64,000 nucleotides of DNA from VYFG01 sp965213885 (GCA_965213885.1 OZ243919.1:310001-374000), one strand, 5' to 3'. Shown: positions 17,204 through 26,685, counted from the stretch's first letter. Program-made: numbers and translations. The notes: generated from the letters alone by a model not told the origin.

Positions 17204-17973
17204 AAACGCGTTTTCACGTCGTCATCCCTGCCCGCCACGCTTCCACGCGCCTGCCGGGGAAACCATTGCTGGACATCGCCGGCAAACCCATGATCCGGCA
17301 TGTGTACGAGGCTGCTCTCGCCAGCGGTGCAGCGAGCGTGACCGTGGCGACGGATGATCGGCGCATCGAATCCGCCGTGCGGGATTCCGGGGGTGTTGCC
17401 ATCATGACCAGGATGGATCACGCTTCCGGCAGTGATCGGATCGCCGAGGCCTGTAACGTGCTTGGTCTGGCGGACGGCGAGGTGGTGGTGAATGTACAGG
17501 GAGATGAGCCACAGATGCCCCCGTCCCTGATACGCCAGGTCGCCGAACTGCTGGTCGTGCGGGGAAACGCGGTCATCGCGACATTGTGCACGCCATTCAC
17601 CGGTGCCGGCGAGTTCGCCGATTCCTCCGCCGTGAAAGTGGTGCTGGGAGGTGATGACCGTGCCGTCTACTTCAGTCGTGCGCCGGTACCCTGGCACTGC
17701 TCTTGGGATTCCCCCGAACCTCCCGGGGCAGCCTGGCGACATGCCCTCAGACATCTGGGTATCTATGCCTACCGTTGTGGCTATCTGCGCACATTCTCCG
17801 GCCGCGGACCCTGTCCACTGGAACGCAAGGAGCGCCTGGAGCAGTTGCGGGTTCTCTGGCATGGGGAATGCATTGCCTGTGCACTGGCCGTCGAGGCTCC
17901 TCCTCCCGGTGTGGACACTGCCGAAGACCTCGCAGGTGCCAGGCGCCGGATGGGGGGGAACCCGGAGGGTTGA
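17200..17973 (+). CDS. kdsB: 3-deoxy-manno-octulosonate cytidylyltransferase
   Basis: Activates KDO as CMP-KDO for the lipopolysaccharide inner core. It has 257 residues. The nucleotide-binding N-terminus VVIPARHASTRLPGKPL, the motif VNVQGDEP and the C-terminal region are typical. The ATG overlaps the lpxK stop in an ATGA, indicating translational coupling and shared control of lipid A and core synthesis. Confidence 0.96.
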   Translation: MKTRFHVVIPARHASTRLPGKPLLDIAGKPMIRHVYEAALASGAASVTVATDDRRIESAVRDSGGVAIMTRMDHASGSDRIAEACNVLGLADGEVVVNVQGDEPQMPPSLIRQVAELLVVRGNAVIATLCTPFTGAGEFADSSAVKVVLGGDDRAVYFSRAPVPWHCSWDSPEPPGAAWRHALRHLGIYAYRCGYLRTFSGRGPCPLERKERLEQLRVLWHGECIACALAVEAPPPGVDTAEDLAGARRRMGGNPEG

Positions 17974-18380
17974 AGATACGGCCGAAAAAACGGCGGCCGA
18001 CCTGTGAAGTCCCTCGGGCCGGCCAGCGGATCCCCGCCGCCCGGTCCGGACATCCTTCCCTCTCCGGAGCACCCCCGGCCCCTGAATCCGCCACCATTCT
18101 TTTGCCCGCGTGCGAGTAGACATCATGCGTCCCGTTTCGGCAGTTCCTCCAATACCGCCCGAAACCCGGAGCCGAGCGCGGAGCGGATCGCGGATCCGGA
18201 GACGATCGATTGCACAGCCCGGCACATGCCGGCGGAATGGCCGTTCGGTTTGTGGCACAATACAGCGGGACTTGAGGGGGCCATTCCACCTTCATCAGGA
18301 AATCCCGATGACACCAGGGAATCCGGTCATCGGGTCGCCCGTGTGATCGGGCATGGCGGAAGGAGGCGTGGCGCTGTAAG
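17974..18380. other. Intergenic region, no gene seen
   Basis: About 400 bases after kdsB with no recognisable coding sequence on either strand; the open frames here look random. No clear T-tract terminator is seen. Confidence 0.45.
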
Positions 18381-18593
18381 ATGACAGCCAAAGTATTCAC
18401 GGTCAATCCAACTTCACCAGGCACTCCCGTTACGGCTGAGATGAAGAGTGGCACCATACCGAACACTCTCCACGGCCTACCCGGGCGCCATTGCCTCAAC
18501 CTGCGCGAAGCCTCGCTGACCATTGGCCAGAACACCGGCCCCATGCACCGGCTCCCCGGACGTGGCATGCCCAGTAGGCATTTCGCGAGATGA
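18381..18593 (+). CDS. Possible small ORF coupled to the carboxylate-amine ligase
   Basis: An ATG-started frame of 70 residues whose stop overlaps the next gene's start in an ATGA. A GGAGG lies about 15 bases before its ATG, rather far. The sequence is unremarkable (MTAKVFTVNPTSPGTPVTAE...), with no family I recognise. The overlap hints at translational coupling but may be chance. Confidence 0.25.
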   Translation: MTAKVFTVNPTSPGTPVTAEMKSGTIPNTLHGLPGRHCLNLREASLTIGQNTGPMHRLPGRGMPSRHFAR

Positions 18594-19747
18594 CCGAGAT
18601 CACCCTTGGCATAGAAGAAGAGCTGATGATCGTGGATCCGGGATCGCGAGACGTGGTCTCCGAGCCCGACAAGCAGGTCCTGGTCCAGGCAAGCGAACAG
18701 GCGGGCGAGCACAAGGTGGTCAGCGAATTCCTGCAATCGCAGATCGAGACCAATTCCAAAGTGTGCGCATCCATCGCCGAGTTCGAGCAAAGCCTGAGGG
18801 AAACGCGGCGGTGCGTGATCGACGCCGCACGGGCGCACGGCGGGCAGGTGATCGCATCGTCCACCCATCCCTGGGCCCGTTGGCAGGACCAGAAGGTGAC
18901 GGAGAAGGAGCGCTACCAGCACGCCGAAATCGAGATGCAGGACAGCGTGCGCCAGTTCTTCATCGGCGGAATGCACATCCATGCCGGCTTCGGCGACGAC
19001 GACCGCAGGATCGAGGTGATGCATGCGCTGCGCGGCTATCTTGCGGTGTTTCTGGTGCTGTCCTGTTCCTCGCCCTTCCACGGGGGGCGCCTGACCGGGC
19101 TCAAGTCATACCGGCAGATGGCGATTAGCGCGCTGCCGCGCACCGGAACCCCTCCCGAGATTCGCACGCGCCGCGATTACGACACCGTGGTGGAACGCTA
19201 CCTCTCGATCGAGGCGATCAAGGATGGCAGCGAGATACGGTGGGATATCCGCCCGTCCGCCAGCTACCCCACGATCGAACTCAGGATCTGCGATATCTGC
19301 CCCAGGATCGAGGATGCCGTGGCCATCGCGGCACTGTATGCGTGCCTGATCCGTCATCTGGACGCAAGGCTCGAATCCGGCGAACGCCTTGAGGCCATGC
19401 CGCCGGAATTGGTAGAGGAGGGGCGTTGGCTGGCGCAGCGCTATGGGACGTTTGCATTCCTGCCGCACTGGCAGGGAACCGGTGGCCGGATCGATGTCGA
19501 GGATCTGGTGATTGATCTGGTCGACATGCTCCGTGACGATGCGCATGCGCTCGGGTGTGGGGCAGCGCTTGCGCGGATCCCACGCGTCATCTCGGAAGGC
19601 AACAGCGCAGACCGGCAGGAGGACGTTTTCCGGCAGGCCATTGTCGATGGAGCCGACAATTGCGAAGCGTTGCAGCAAGTAGTCGATCTGGTCATCGCCG
19701 AGACCGATCCGGGTGACGCCCGCACGTCAATACCTTCAAGCGAATAA
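18590..19747 (+). CDS. Carboxylate-amine ligase, YbdK/GCS2 family
   Basis: ATP-dependent ligase with the glutamate-cysteine ligase 2 fold. It has 385 residues, the YbdK length. The N-terminus TLGIEEELMIVDP carries the acidic metal-binding motif; GGMHIHAGF and RWDIRPSASYPTIELRICD are typical of the family. E. coli YbdK has weak glutamate-cysteine ligase activity, but the physiological substrate of this group is not settled. No neighbour defines a pathway. The start ATG overlaps a small upstream frame. Confidence 0.88.
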   Translation: MTEITLGIEEELMIVDPGSRDVVSEPDKQVLVQASEQAGEHKVVSEFLQSQIETNSKVCASIAEFEQSLRETRRCVIDAARAHGGQVIASSTHPWARWQDQKVTEKERYQHAEIEMQDSVRQFFIGGMHIHAGFGDDDRRIEVMHALRGYLAVFLVLSCSSPFHGGRLTGLKSYRQMAISALPRTGTPPEIRTRRDYDTVVERYLSIEAIKDGSEIRWDIRPSASYPTIELRICDICPRIEDAVAIAALYACLIRHLDARLESGERLEAMPPELVEEGRWLAQRYGTFAFLPHWQGTGGRIDVEDLVIDLVDMLRDDAHALGCGAALARIPRVISEGNSADRQEDVFRQAIVDGADNCEALQQVVDLVIAETDPGDARTSIPSSE

Positions 19748-20123
19748 GCGTACGCTGCATTCCAACTGGTGTAATGCCGGGGCATGTCCTGGCCGGGATG
19801 CGGGTGGAGGGGCCCCATCTGCCCGGGAGTCCGCTGCGCCTGCCCCGTGATGGCCTGCTTCCGGCCGGTGATGTTCACGCCCCACCTGGGGCTTCCTGTT
19901 ACCCTTTCCAGGGCATTCCATGTAGTATGGGAGCCAACATGCCAGACGTAATTTCATTGGCATCCGGACCTGTCAACCTGAAAGCGGTACAGTCGGTTGA
20001 GGTTTCCGGAGTCTTCCGGATTGGTTGTGGACCGGCTGTCAGTGCCGGGTGGAACATTCCGTTTGGCCTGAATCAGACATCCGAAAACCCCGGATGTGTC
20101 CAGGTGCCCTGGAGGAGCCAGCG
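19748..20123. other. Intergenic region, no gene seen
   Basis: About 375 bases between the ligase and the TPR gene. No recognisable coding or RNA feature. It presumably contains the promoter of the TPR gene. Confidence 0.45.
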
Positions 20124-20678
20124 ATGAACAAAATCCTGCGAACCGCCGTCCTCATGACGGCCCTGTTTCTCAATCCCGCCTGGTCGGATCAGAATGCCCC
20201 CGCGCTTGACGGACTGTTTGATCGTCTGTGGTCCCCGGAGACATCGCCGGCGGAGGCCCGCACGGTCACCGCGCGGATCTGGAATCACTGGCTTGCCAGC
20301 GACAATCCCGAATCCCGGCGACTGATGGCGCTCGGAATCCGGCGCATGAACCAGTTTGCCCTGGACGAGGCTGCCCGGATATTCACGGATCTCATCGACA
20401 TCGCACCGGACTTTGCCGAAGCATGGAACAAGCGTGCCACGGTCCTCTACATGATGGGTCAGTACGAACAGTCCACCGCCGATGTCCGGGAAACCCTGCG
20501 CCTTGAGCCGCGTCATTTCGGCGCACTGTCGGGTCAGGGTCTGATCTACATGGAGACCGGCCAACAGGCCGAGGCCCTGCGCTGGTTCCGTCGTGCCCTG
20601 GAGGTGAACCCGTTCATGGAGGGAGTCCGGCAGAACGTGAAACTGCTTGAGGAAGCGCTGGAGATCAAGGTGATCTGA
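20124..20678 (+). CDS. Secreted or periplasmic TPR-repeat protein
   Basis: Protein of 184 residues with a signal peptide (about 1-21, cut near NPAWS-DQ). About four helical TPR-like repeats follow: RRLMALGIRRMNQFALDEAARIFTDL, FAEAWNKRATVLYMMGQYEQSTADV, FGALSGQGLIYMETGQQAEALRWFRRALEVNPF and the last helix. TPR domains are protein-binding scaffolds; no enzymatic motif is visible. The start ATG has a GGAGG ribosome site (20111). Its partner is unknown, since the neighbours are unrelated. Confidence 0.85.
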   Translation: MNKILRTAVLMTALFLNPAWSDQNAPALDGLFDRLWSPETSPAEARTVTARIWNHWLASDNPESRRLMALGIRRMNQFALDEAARIFTDLIDIAPDFAEAWNKRATVLYMMGQYEQSTADVRETLRLEPRHFGALSGQGLIYMETGQQAEALRWFRRALEVNPFMEGVRQNVKLLEEALEIKVI

Positions 20679-21243
20679 TCCGGACCAAAGCCGGCAAGGT
20701 TCGCCATGTCTGCCGAGGGGGCTACGATGATCCTCGTTACAGCAAGCTGCTGGACCGTGAATTCATCCCGGATCTCGACCAGGTGGCTCATGCCTGGTTC
20801 AAGTTCAACTGGCGCATTCGGCCTTCCGGTGATACGGCTCCAAACCTGCCGGGCCTCTCCACGCAGGTGCCGGGACGTTGGGGTTACCTCTCCGGCGGAC
20901 CAGGCCGTGAGTACGAAATGAAAGGGCATTCCCGGGTGTTCAAGAGATCTGCACTGAAGGATGTGGGCTTCAAAGACCGGGGAAGGGGCCTGGTGGTGCA
21001 AGCTCTGAAGGCGCTGGGCCGGGAACATGTGGACCAGAAGGTGATCGCGCGTATTCGCCAGCAGCTGGCGTCGAAAGCGTGTGGCCGTATCCTCGGGGAT
21101 GCCCGTTCGGTCACCGGCTGGATCCATGCAGCCATCCAGCGGGTCGGCAGGGAGGTAGACGGACGGACAGCGTTGCCAGGCTTCCTGCCCGGGAACGTCA
21201 CGAGCTGTGTTCGGATACGTCGGTGCAGAACCCCGCGGCCTGA
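20679..21243. other. Intergenic region with unconvincing open frames
   Basis: About 565 bases between the TPR gene and the end of the ureohydrolase gene. Plus-strand and minus-strand frames of 210-240 codons cross it, but none resembles a known family and both run into neighbouring genes. A degraded gene remnant cannot be excluded. Confidence 0.4.
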
Positions 21244-22197
21244 TCAGCGACGACGGCTGACCGCATCCGCCACCACGCACAGGATCTCGAACATCATGGT
21301 GGCGCCCACCAGGGCGGTGTTACCGGACGGGTCGAACGGCGGCGCAACCTCCACCACATCGCCGCCCACCAGGTTGAGTCCCGACAGTCCGCGGATCATG
21401 ATCTGTGCCTCGAGGGTGGAATAGCCCCCCACCTCCGGCGTGCCTGTTCCGGGGGCATAGACCGGGTCCAGGGCATCCACATCGAAGCTGATGTAGGTAG
21501 GGCCGTCGCCCACGATCCGCCTGGCCTCTTCGATCACCGCCTTCGGTCCCATCTCGAAGTATTCCTCGATGTAGATCACCCGCATTCCCGCATCGTGGCT
21601 GAATTTCCACACATCGGGGTCATTGAGAGAGCCCCTGATACCGATCTGGATGGTGCGTTTCGGGTCAAGCAGTCCTTCTTCCACCGCTCTCGAGAACGGC
21701 GCACCGTGGTGGAAGCGGGAGCCGAGATAGTCATCGCCGGTGTCGCAATGGGCATCGAAATGGACCATGCCCACCGGTTCTCCGGCGGCAAGGGCCCGAA
21801 AAATGGGCAGGGTGATGGAATGATCGCCGCCGGCGGATACCGGTACGATGCCCGCCGACACCACCCTGTGATAGAAATCCTGGATTTCCCGGTGACTGCC
21901 TTCGAGGGTAAACGGCTTCTGCACCCAGGCATCCCCGATGTCCGCCACCCGGCAAAGATCATGGGGAGAGACGCCGGTTGCCTGGTTCATGCGTCGTATC
22001 AGGCTCGATTGATTGCGGATTTCCCGGGGCCCGTGCCGTGCGCCGGTGCGGTTGGTGACGCCGCCGTCGAACGGAACTCCCACAAGACCGACATCGACGC
22101 CGCGCATGTCCTCCCGGTAGGGCGCACGCAGGAAGGTCGGCAAACCGGTATAACGGGGCCGTACAATGGGATCCTGAAACTCAGGTTCGTCAGTCAT
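21244..22197 (-). CDS. Ureohydrolase of the agmatinase/guanidinobutyrase family
   Basis: Mn-dependent hydrolase that releases urea from a guanidino compound. It has 317 residues from the ATG at 22197; the extra upstream residues overlap the divergent gene. Metal ligands are complete: GGDHS at 123-127 (His126), DAHCD at 148-152 and SFDVDALDP at 237-245. The FHHGAPF motif is typical of agmatinase-type enzymes. Substrate could be agmatine, guanidinobutyrate or another guanidine. It is divergent from an FrhB-like gene across 146 bases, an unusual partner. Confidence 0.92.
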   Translation of the reverse strand: MTDEPEFQDPIVRPRYTGLPTFLRAPYREDMRGVDVGLVGVPFDGGVTNRTGARHGPREIRNQSSLIRRMNQATGVSPHDLCRVADIGDAWVQKPFTLEGSHREIQDFYHRVVSAGIVPVSAGGDHSITLPIFRALAAGEPVGMVHFDAHCDTGDDYLGSRFHHGAPFSRAVEEGLLDPKRTIQIGIRGSLNDPDVWKFSHDAGMRVIYIEEYFEMGPKAVIEEARRIVGDGPTYISFDVDALDPVYAPGTGTPEVGGYSTLEAQIMIRGLSGLNLVGGDVVEVAPPFDPSGNTALVGATMMFEILCVVADAVSRRR

Positions 22198-22343
22198 GAG
22201 ATCAGCCTCAAAAGGGATGGGAACAGTATACGCAAAAATTCCCCGGCGAAGAGATGCCGATGGACTTGCAAGCCGCCGCAAGGATCGGGCAGAGTCCCGT
22301 ATTCGCGGTCACCGTCATCAGGTTCCCTGCCCAGGCACATTCC

Positions 22344-23708
22344 ATGAATGAAGCATCCGGAGGTTTGTCCAGCGGCAGGAGCCGCGGCGTGAGAAGGCGG
22401 CATCGTTACCTGCGGGAACTGCAAGACGGCCTGACACCCGAGGAACGGCTCTACAAGGTGGTGACGGATGCCATGTGCATCGGCTGCGGACTGTGTCAGA
22501 GCATCGCCGGCAGGGAGCGGGTGCAGATGCGGCTGGTGGAGAACCTGACCGAACGGCCCGTGATCACCGGGGAGTTGGATGCCGGGACAGTGGACAGGAT
22601 CTACCGTGTATGCCCCGCAACCCGGATCGAGGGGCTGCCGGAGACACTGATCGACTCCGCCAGCCGATCCGACAAGGTCTGGGGTGTCTGGCGCCGGCTG
22701 GTGCTGGCCTGGGCTGCCGAGCCGGACATCCGACATCTTGGCTCCACCGGAGGGTTCCTCACTGCCCTGGCGCTTTTCCTGCTGGAACGGGAGGAGGTGG
22801 ACTTCATCGTCCATGCCCGGGCCTCGCGGAGATATCCCGCGTTCGGGGAGCGCACCATCAGCCGAAGCCGGGAGGACATCATCGCTGCGACGGGATCCCG
22901 TTACGGTCCCACTGCCACCCTGGTGGACATGCTGGAGATCCTGGACCAGGCGGAGGCGGCCGATGAACACTTCGCATTCATCGGCACACCCTGTGACGTG
23001 AACGGACTGAGAAACCTGGCTACGGAAGATGCAAGGGTAGACAGGCTGTGCCGCTACCAGCTCACCATGGTCTGCGGCGGTTTCATGGTGCCCACTGCCC
23101 TGCGACGGTACCTGCGGGAGCTTGACGTGGAATGGGACGATCTAGAGGCGTTGCGCTACCGGGGCCATGGCTGCCCGGGACCCACCCGGGTGGAAACTGC
23201 CGATGGCAGGGCAATCGAGAGGAATTACCTCGATTTCTGGGGGGAGGATGAGTCCTCGTGGCAACTGCCGTTCCGCTGCAAGGTTTGCGCCGATGGCATC
23301 GGCGACGCTGCGGACATCGCGGCGGCCGATACCTGGGACGGGGGGTCGCCCCCCCGGGAGGGCCAGGAGAAGGATCCGGGCAGCAATGCGGTGATCGCCA
23401 GAAGCCGCCGCGGCGAGGAGATGCTTGCGCGGGCGGTGGCTGCGGGTTATATCGCCACGGGGGACAGCCTGACCCCACGCGACCTCGACCGCCTGCAGCC
23501 TCACCAGGTGACCAAGAAGCTTGCAGCCTGGTCCCGGTTCGTCGGCATGCGAAGTGCGGGCCGTATCGTGCCGGACGTGGCCAGGCTGCGCCTCAAGTCG
23601 CTGGCCAGGACCAACACGCTCGCGGAGAACCTGGAGCAGGCCCGGGGAACCAGGAATCGATGCCTGGACGGCAGCAACAGCGAACCCCTTCCGGAACCGG
23701 TGGAGTAA
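22344..23708 (+). CDS. Coenzyme F420 hydrogenase/dehydrogenase beta-subunit family protein
   Basis: Predicted iron-sulfur flavoprotein of 454 residues. An N-terminal ferredoxin-like site (MCIGCGLC, Cys45, 48, 51, with Cys90-Pro) should hold a 4Fe-4S cluster. The FrhB N- and C-terminal domains follow: HLGSTGGFLTALALFLL, FIGTPCDVNGLRNL and the Cys-rich PFRCKVCADGIGDAADIAAADTW. Members include FrhB, the BciB vinyl reductase and glutamate-synthase-linked reductases, so the substrate is unknown; no F420 gene is visible. It starts 146 bases from the divergent ureohydrolase. Confidence 0.85.
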   Translation: MNEASGGLSSGRSRGVRRRHRYLRELQDGLTPEERLYKVVTDAMCIGCGLCQSIAGRERVQMRLVENLTERPVITGELDAGTVDRIYRVCPATRIEGLPETLIDSASRSDKVWGVWRRLVLAWAAEPDIRHLGSTGGFLTALALFLLEREEVDFIVHARASRRYPAFGERTISRSREDIIAATGSRYGPTATLVDMLEILDQAEAADEHFAFIGTPCDVNGLRNLATEDARVDRLCRYQLTMVCGGFMVPTALRRYLRELDVEWDDLEALRYRGHGCPGPTRVETADGRAIERNYLDFWGEDESSWQLPFRCKVCADGIGDAADIAAADTWDGGSPPREGQEKDPGSNAVIARSRRGEEMLARAVAAGYIATGDSLTPRDLDRLQPHQVTKKLAAWSRFVGMRSAGRIVPDVARLRLKSLARTNTLAENLEQARGTRNRCLDGSNSEPLPEPVE

Positions 23709-23881
23709 TCCGGGCTCAGCACCAACCGCGCCAGCCCGCGTCCCGCCGCAGAGGGGGATGTCTCCTGTCCTGCCGACATGAGTCGGGGCACCGGCTGGCC
23801 GGCTTGACGGGTTCCCGGGACTGCGTGCCCACCGCGCCAATCTCCGTGATTGGTCCGGGATGGAGTGCGTCCCGATTCCCG

Positions 23882-24400
23882 TCATGCACCGGCGTGCTCC
23901 AGCAGTTCAAGGTAAGAGTCTTCAACCAGCGCTGCCGCGTCTATCTCCAGGGCATGCATGATCCCGAGGGCAGTTCGTTCTCCGCTTAGGACGGTGTCGC
24001 CTTCATCCAGTACGACTTCGAGTTCGACAAAATCTCCCAGCCCCTCTACGCTGTCCAGATGGATCCTGGTGCGGCCCACGAGAAACAGCAAGCGTTTTTT
24101 CCGCACGATTCCCCGCACTCCGTTTGACCGGGCAAGTGACTCCTCCAGGGACCCGGGATGGCTTGTGGGGGTGATGATATAGTTGCTTTCCTTGGGCCCG
24201 TTCAGGTTCGGCCGATCATAATGGATCAGTTCCCCCGTGCCGTCCGGAAATTTTCTCAGCTTCAGCCGGCCGTTGCTGCATTCGAAGAAAACATCCTCCT
24301 GGTGGATGGTCTCCGCCTCCGTGTCGGAAATCGCCTGCACGCTGGACCACAGCCCTTCCGCATTGTCGACGCGTGCCTTGATTTCGATGTTTCTTGCCAT
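23882..24400 (-). CDS. CYTH-domain protein (class IV adenylate cyclase-like)
   Basis: Protein of 172 residues with the CYTH tunnel fold. The N-terminal NIEIKAR carries the ExExK-type motif that binds triphosphate and metal; charged strands such as LKLRKF, RKKRLLF and VELEVVLDEGD match the family. CYTH proteins are adenylate cyclases, thiamine triphosphatases or inorganic triphosphatases, and sequence alone does not separate these. It is a lone gene, convergent with the FrhB-like gene. Confidence 0.85.
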   Translation of the reverse strand: MARNIEIKARVDNAEGLWSSVQAISDTEAETIHQEDVFFECSNGRLKLRKFPDGTGELIHYDRPNLNGPKESNYIITPTSHPGSLEESLARSNGVRGIVRKKRLLFLVGRTRIHLDSVEGLGDFVELEVVLDEGDTVLSGERTALGIMHALEIDAAALVEDSYLELLEHAGA

Positions 24401-24663
24401 TTCGATTCAGTCATGTACGGGTTGTTGGGTTTGTATATCATCCCGGTAGGACCGGCACGCACCCGGGCTCGAACGGCAAATGTCCACGACGGAACCAGAT
24501 CATGCAACCCCCTTAGTGTCGAGGTCCGTCATGGCCAACGTGATTGCCGGGTTGCATCGAGGGGTTGCACAGGGATGACGGGTATGAGTGGAATGATGGG
24601 GTCCATTCGCTACCAGTGGCGGTGTCAGGTATTGCCGTCCAATTGCATGGATCACGGGAACAC

Positions 24664-25533
24664 GTGTCAATCCGTCGCCTGAAAACACTGGTGGCGGTCG
24701 CGGAGACCGGGTCGTTCATCGAGGCCGCCGGGAGAGTGCACCTGACCCCGGCGGCCGTGGGGCAGCAAATGAAATCACTGGAAGCGGAACTCGGACAGCC
24801 GATCTTCCATCGCGACTCGAAGGCGCCGCGCCTCAATTCCCTGGGGATGTCCCTGGTGCCGCGGGCGCGGAAACTGATCCTGGATTACGAGGCGCTGATG
24901 GCCGGTACGGATGCGGAGGATATCGCCGAACTGACCATCGGCGCCGTGGACACGGTCATGACTGGTCTGGTGCCCGCCACCCTGCGACACCTGCAGGAGT
25001 CGCAAAGGCAAATCCATTTGCGGATCGTGCCCGGCCTGTCGTCGGAACTGTTGCGTCAGGTGGACCGCGGCTCCCTGGACGCCGCGGTGATCAGCGAACC
25101 CCGCCAGCGCCATCCCCATCTGGTCTGGCGCCGATTGGCCGTGGAACCTCTGGTTCTGATCACGCCGCCGACGGTGGAGGGCGCCGATCCCGAGGAAATA
25201 CTGGCCCGGTACCCTTTCATCCGGTTCTCCCGGAACGCCTGGGTGGGAGAGCAGATCGACAACTGGCTGCTCGAAAGGGGGATCGCTGTCCGGGAAACCA
25301 TGGAACTGGAGAGTCTGGATGCGATCTACACCATGGTCTCCAGCGACCTGGGTGTTTCCATCGTGCCGGACCGCTGCGTCTCCCCCCTGCACACCATTTC
25401 GCACAACAGGATACCGCTGGGTGAGAACGTGGTGCGTGTGCTTGGCCTGCTCTGGCGCCGGGACAACCTGGCCTACAATGCCATCGATGCGCTGGCAGGA
25501 GAAATGGCTGCCCTGGCCGGAAACCCACAGTAG
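24664..25533 (+). CDS. LysR-family transcriptional regulator
   Basis: Regulator of 289 residues. The N-terminal winged helix-turn-helix (residues 1-60: RRLKTLVAVAETGSFIEAAGRVHLTPAAVGQQMKSLEAELG) is followed by a periplasmic-binding-protein-like effector domain. A GTG start at 24664 gives the normal LysR N-terminus. It lies 70 bases upstream of, and in the same direction as, the sdh/fum-like operon; the AT-rich spacer carries an inverted repeat, so this is its likely target. The inducer is unknown; a dicarboxylate would fit the enzymes. Confidence 0.9.
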   Translation: MSIRRLKTLVAVAETGSFIEAAGRVHLTPAAVGQQMKSLEAELGQPIFHRDSKAPRLNSLGMSLVPRARKLILDYEALMAGTDAEDIAELTIGAVDTVMTGLVPATLRHLQESQRQIHLRIVPGLSSELLRQVDRGSLDAAVISEPRQRHPHLVWRRLAVEPLVLITPPTVEGADPEEILARYPFIRFSRNAWVGEQIDNWLLERGIAVRETMELESLDAIYTMVSSDLGVSIVPDRCVSPLHTISHNRIPLGENVVRVLGLLWRRDNLAYNAIDALAGEMAALAGNPQ

Positions 25534-25548
25534 TAAATATTATTTTTA

Positions 25549-25575
25549 CCAAAATGAAATAAGTCTTTATTTTGG
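25549..25575 (+). promoter_or_regulatory. Inverted repeat in the AT-rich promoter of the sdh-fum-like operon
   Basis: CCAAAAT at 25549-25555 and ATTTTGG at 25569-25575 form an interrupted palindrome with further partial pairing toward the centre. The 70-base spacer is the most AT-rich stretch in this neighbourhood, and it separates a LysR regulator from its probable target operon. This is a likely LysR operator; the exact promoter boxes cannot be fixed by eye. Confidence 0.45.
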
Positions 25576-25603
25576 AAAATTGTATTTTATGTAGAATCGA
25601 TGC

Positions 25604-26356
25604 ATGGAAATCCAGGCGGAGCATGTCACCACGGGGGATGAGGCCTCCATACACGTCCGTGTCTGGCGTGGGGATGCCGGCGGAGGGGAGTGGCGGAGTT
25701 ACCGGGTCCCGGTCCGCAGAAACCAGACCGTGCTTGACGTGGTGACCTGGATTCAGCAGAACCCGGCGCCGGATCTTTCCTATCGTTTCTCCTGCCGGGT
25801 GGGTGTATGCGGTTCCTGCGCGATGACGGTGAACGGCGAGCCACGATGGACCTGCCGGACCCATGTCAAGCGTGTTCTCAGGGACGGACGACTATCGATT
25901 GCTCCGCTGCGCAACCTGCCCGTGGTGCGCGATCTGGCCTGCGACATGACCCCCTTCTTCGACCGCTGGCGTGCCGCCGGTGGCGGGTTCGTGCCCGGTG
26001 CCGACCGACACCGGGCCCTGCCGGCGATTGCGCCGGATACGCCGGCGAGGCGTGCCGCCGATGCGGCCATTGAGTGCATCAACTGCGCCGTCTGTTACGC
26101 AGCCTGCGATGTGGTTGCCTGGAAACGGGATTTCCTCGGGCCGGCCGCCCTGAACCGGGCCTGGTCGCTGGTGAATGACGAACGCGACCGGGGCAACCGC
26201 GAACGACTGCGGGCGGTGTCGGGAGACGCCGGCTGCCACAATTGCCATTCCCAGCAGAACTGCACCCAATACTGCCCCAACCTGCTGGACCCGGCGGCAT
26301 CCATAGCGGGGCTGAAACGGGTGGTCATGCGGTCCCTGCTGAAGGGCGAGCTTTGA
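25604..26356 (+). CDS. Succinate dehydrogenase/fumarate reductase iron-sulfur subunit-like
   Basis: Iron-sulfur electron-transfer subunit of 250 residues. A [2Fe-2S] ferredoxin domain has Cys64, 69, 72 and 84 (CRVGVCGSC). The C-terminal domain has CINCAVCYAAC (Cys158, 161, 164, 168) and a second set (Cys211, 214, 220, 224, ending CPN) for the [4Fe-4S] and [3Fe-4S]-type clusters. The first motif ends CD rather than the usual CP. It is the first of six coupled genes: B, two anchors, A, then class I fumarase alpha and beta. Confidence 0.9.
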   Translation: MEIQAEHVTTGDEASIHVRVWRGDAGGGEWRSYRVPVRRNQTVLDVVTWIQQNPAPDLSYRFSCRVGVCGSCAMTVNGEPRWTCRTHVKRVLRDGRLSIAPLRNLPVVRDLACDMTPFFDRWRAAGGGFVPGADRHRALPAIAPDTPARRAADAAIECINCAVCYAACDVVAWKRDFLGPAALNRAWSLVNDERDRGNRERLRAVSGDAGCHNCHSQQNCTQYCPNLLDPAASIAGLKRVVMRSLLKGEL

Positions 26357-26685
26357 TGCCGCTCGGACTGTATCTCCTGCAAAGACTGAGCGCCCTGGTC
26401 ATGGCGCCCCTGGTACTGGTTCATCTCGGTGTCATCATCTACGCTGTCCGAAGCGGACTCGACGCCGAATCGCTGCTGGGCCGCACCCGGGGCAGCGTGG
26501 CCTGGGGGCTGGTCTACGGCGGTTTCGTCCTCGCGGTCTCCATCCACGCCGCCATTGGTCTTCGCACCGTGCTGCATGAGTGGCTGCAGTGCAAGGGGCC
26601 GTTACTGACGGCGGTGACCTGGGCCCTGGGTCTCGGCCTGCTGGCTCTCGGATTCCGGGCGGTGTTCGCAGTGACCCTGGCATGA
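26356..26685 (+). CDS. Membrane anchor subunit of SDH/FRD-like complex (first)
   Basis: Hydrophobic protein of 109 residues with three predicted membrane helices (about 14-30, 48-66, 82-104). A His in the first helix (LVHLG) and others nearby could bind heme b or line the quinone site. Its ATG shares a base with the stop of the iron-sulfur subunit and its end overlaps the next gene by four bases, so the set is tightly coupled. Divergent anchors like this are called mainly by position and length. Confidence 0.8.
   Translation: MPLGLYLLQRLSALVMAPLVLVHLGVIIYAVRSGLDAESLLGRTRGSVAWGLVYGGFVLAVSIHAAIGLRTVLHEWLQCKGPLLTAVTWALGLGLLALGFRAVFAVTLA

Noticed and set aside
20546..21280. 244-codon minus-strand frame after the TPR gene
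   Set aside because: Overlaps two real genes and has no recognisable motif.
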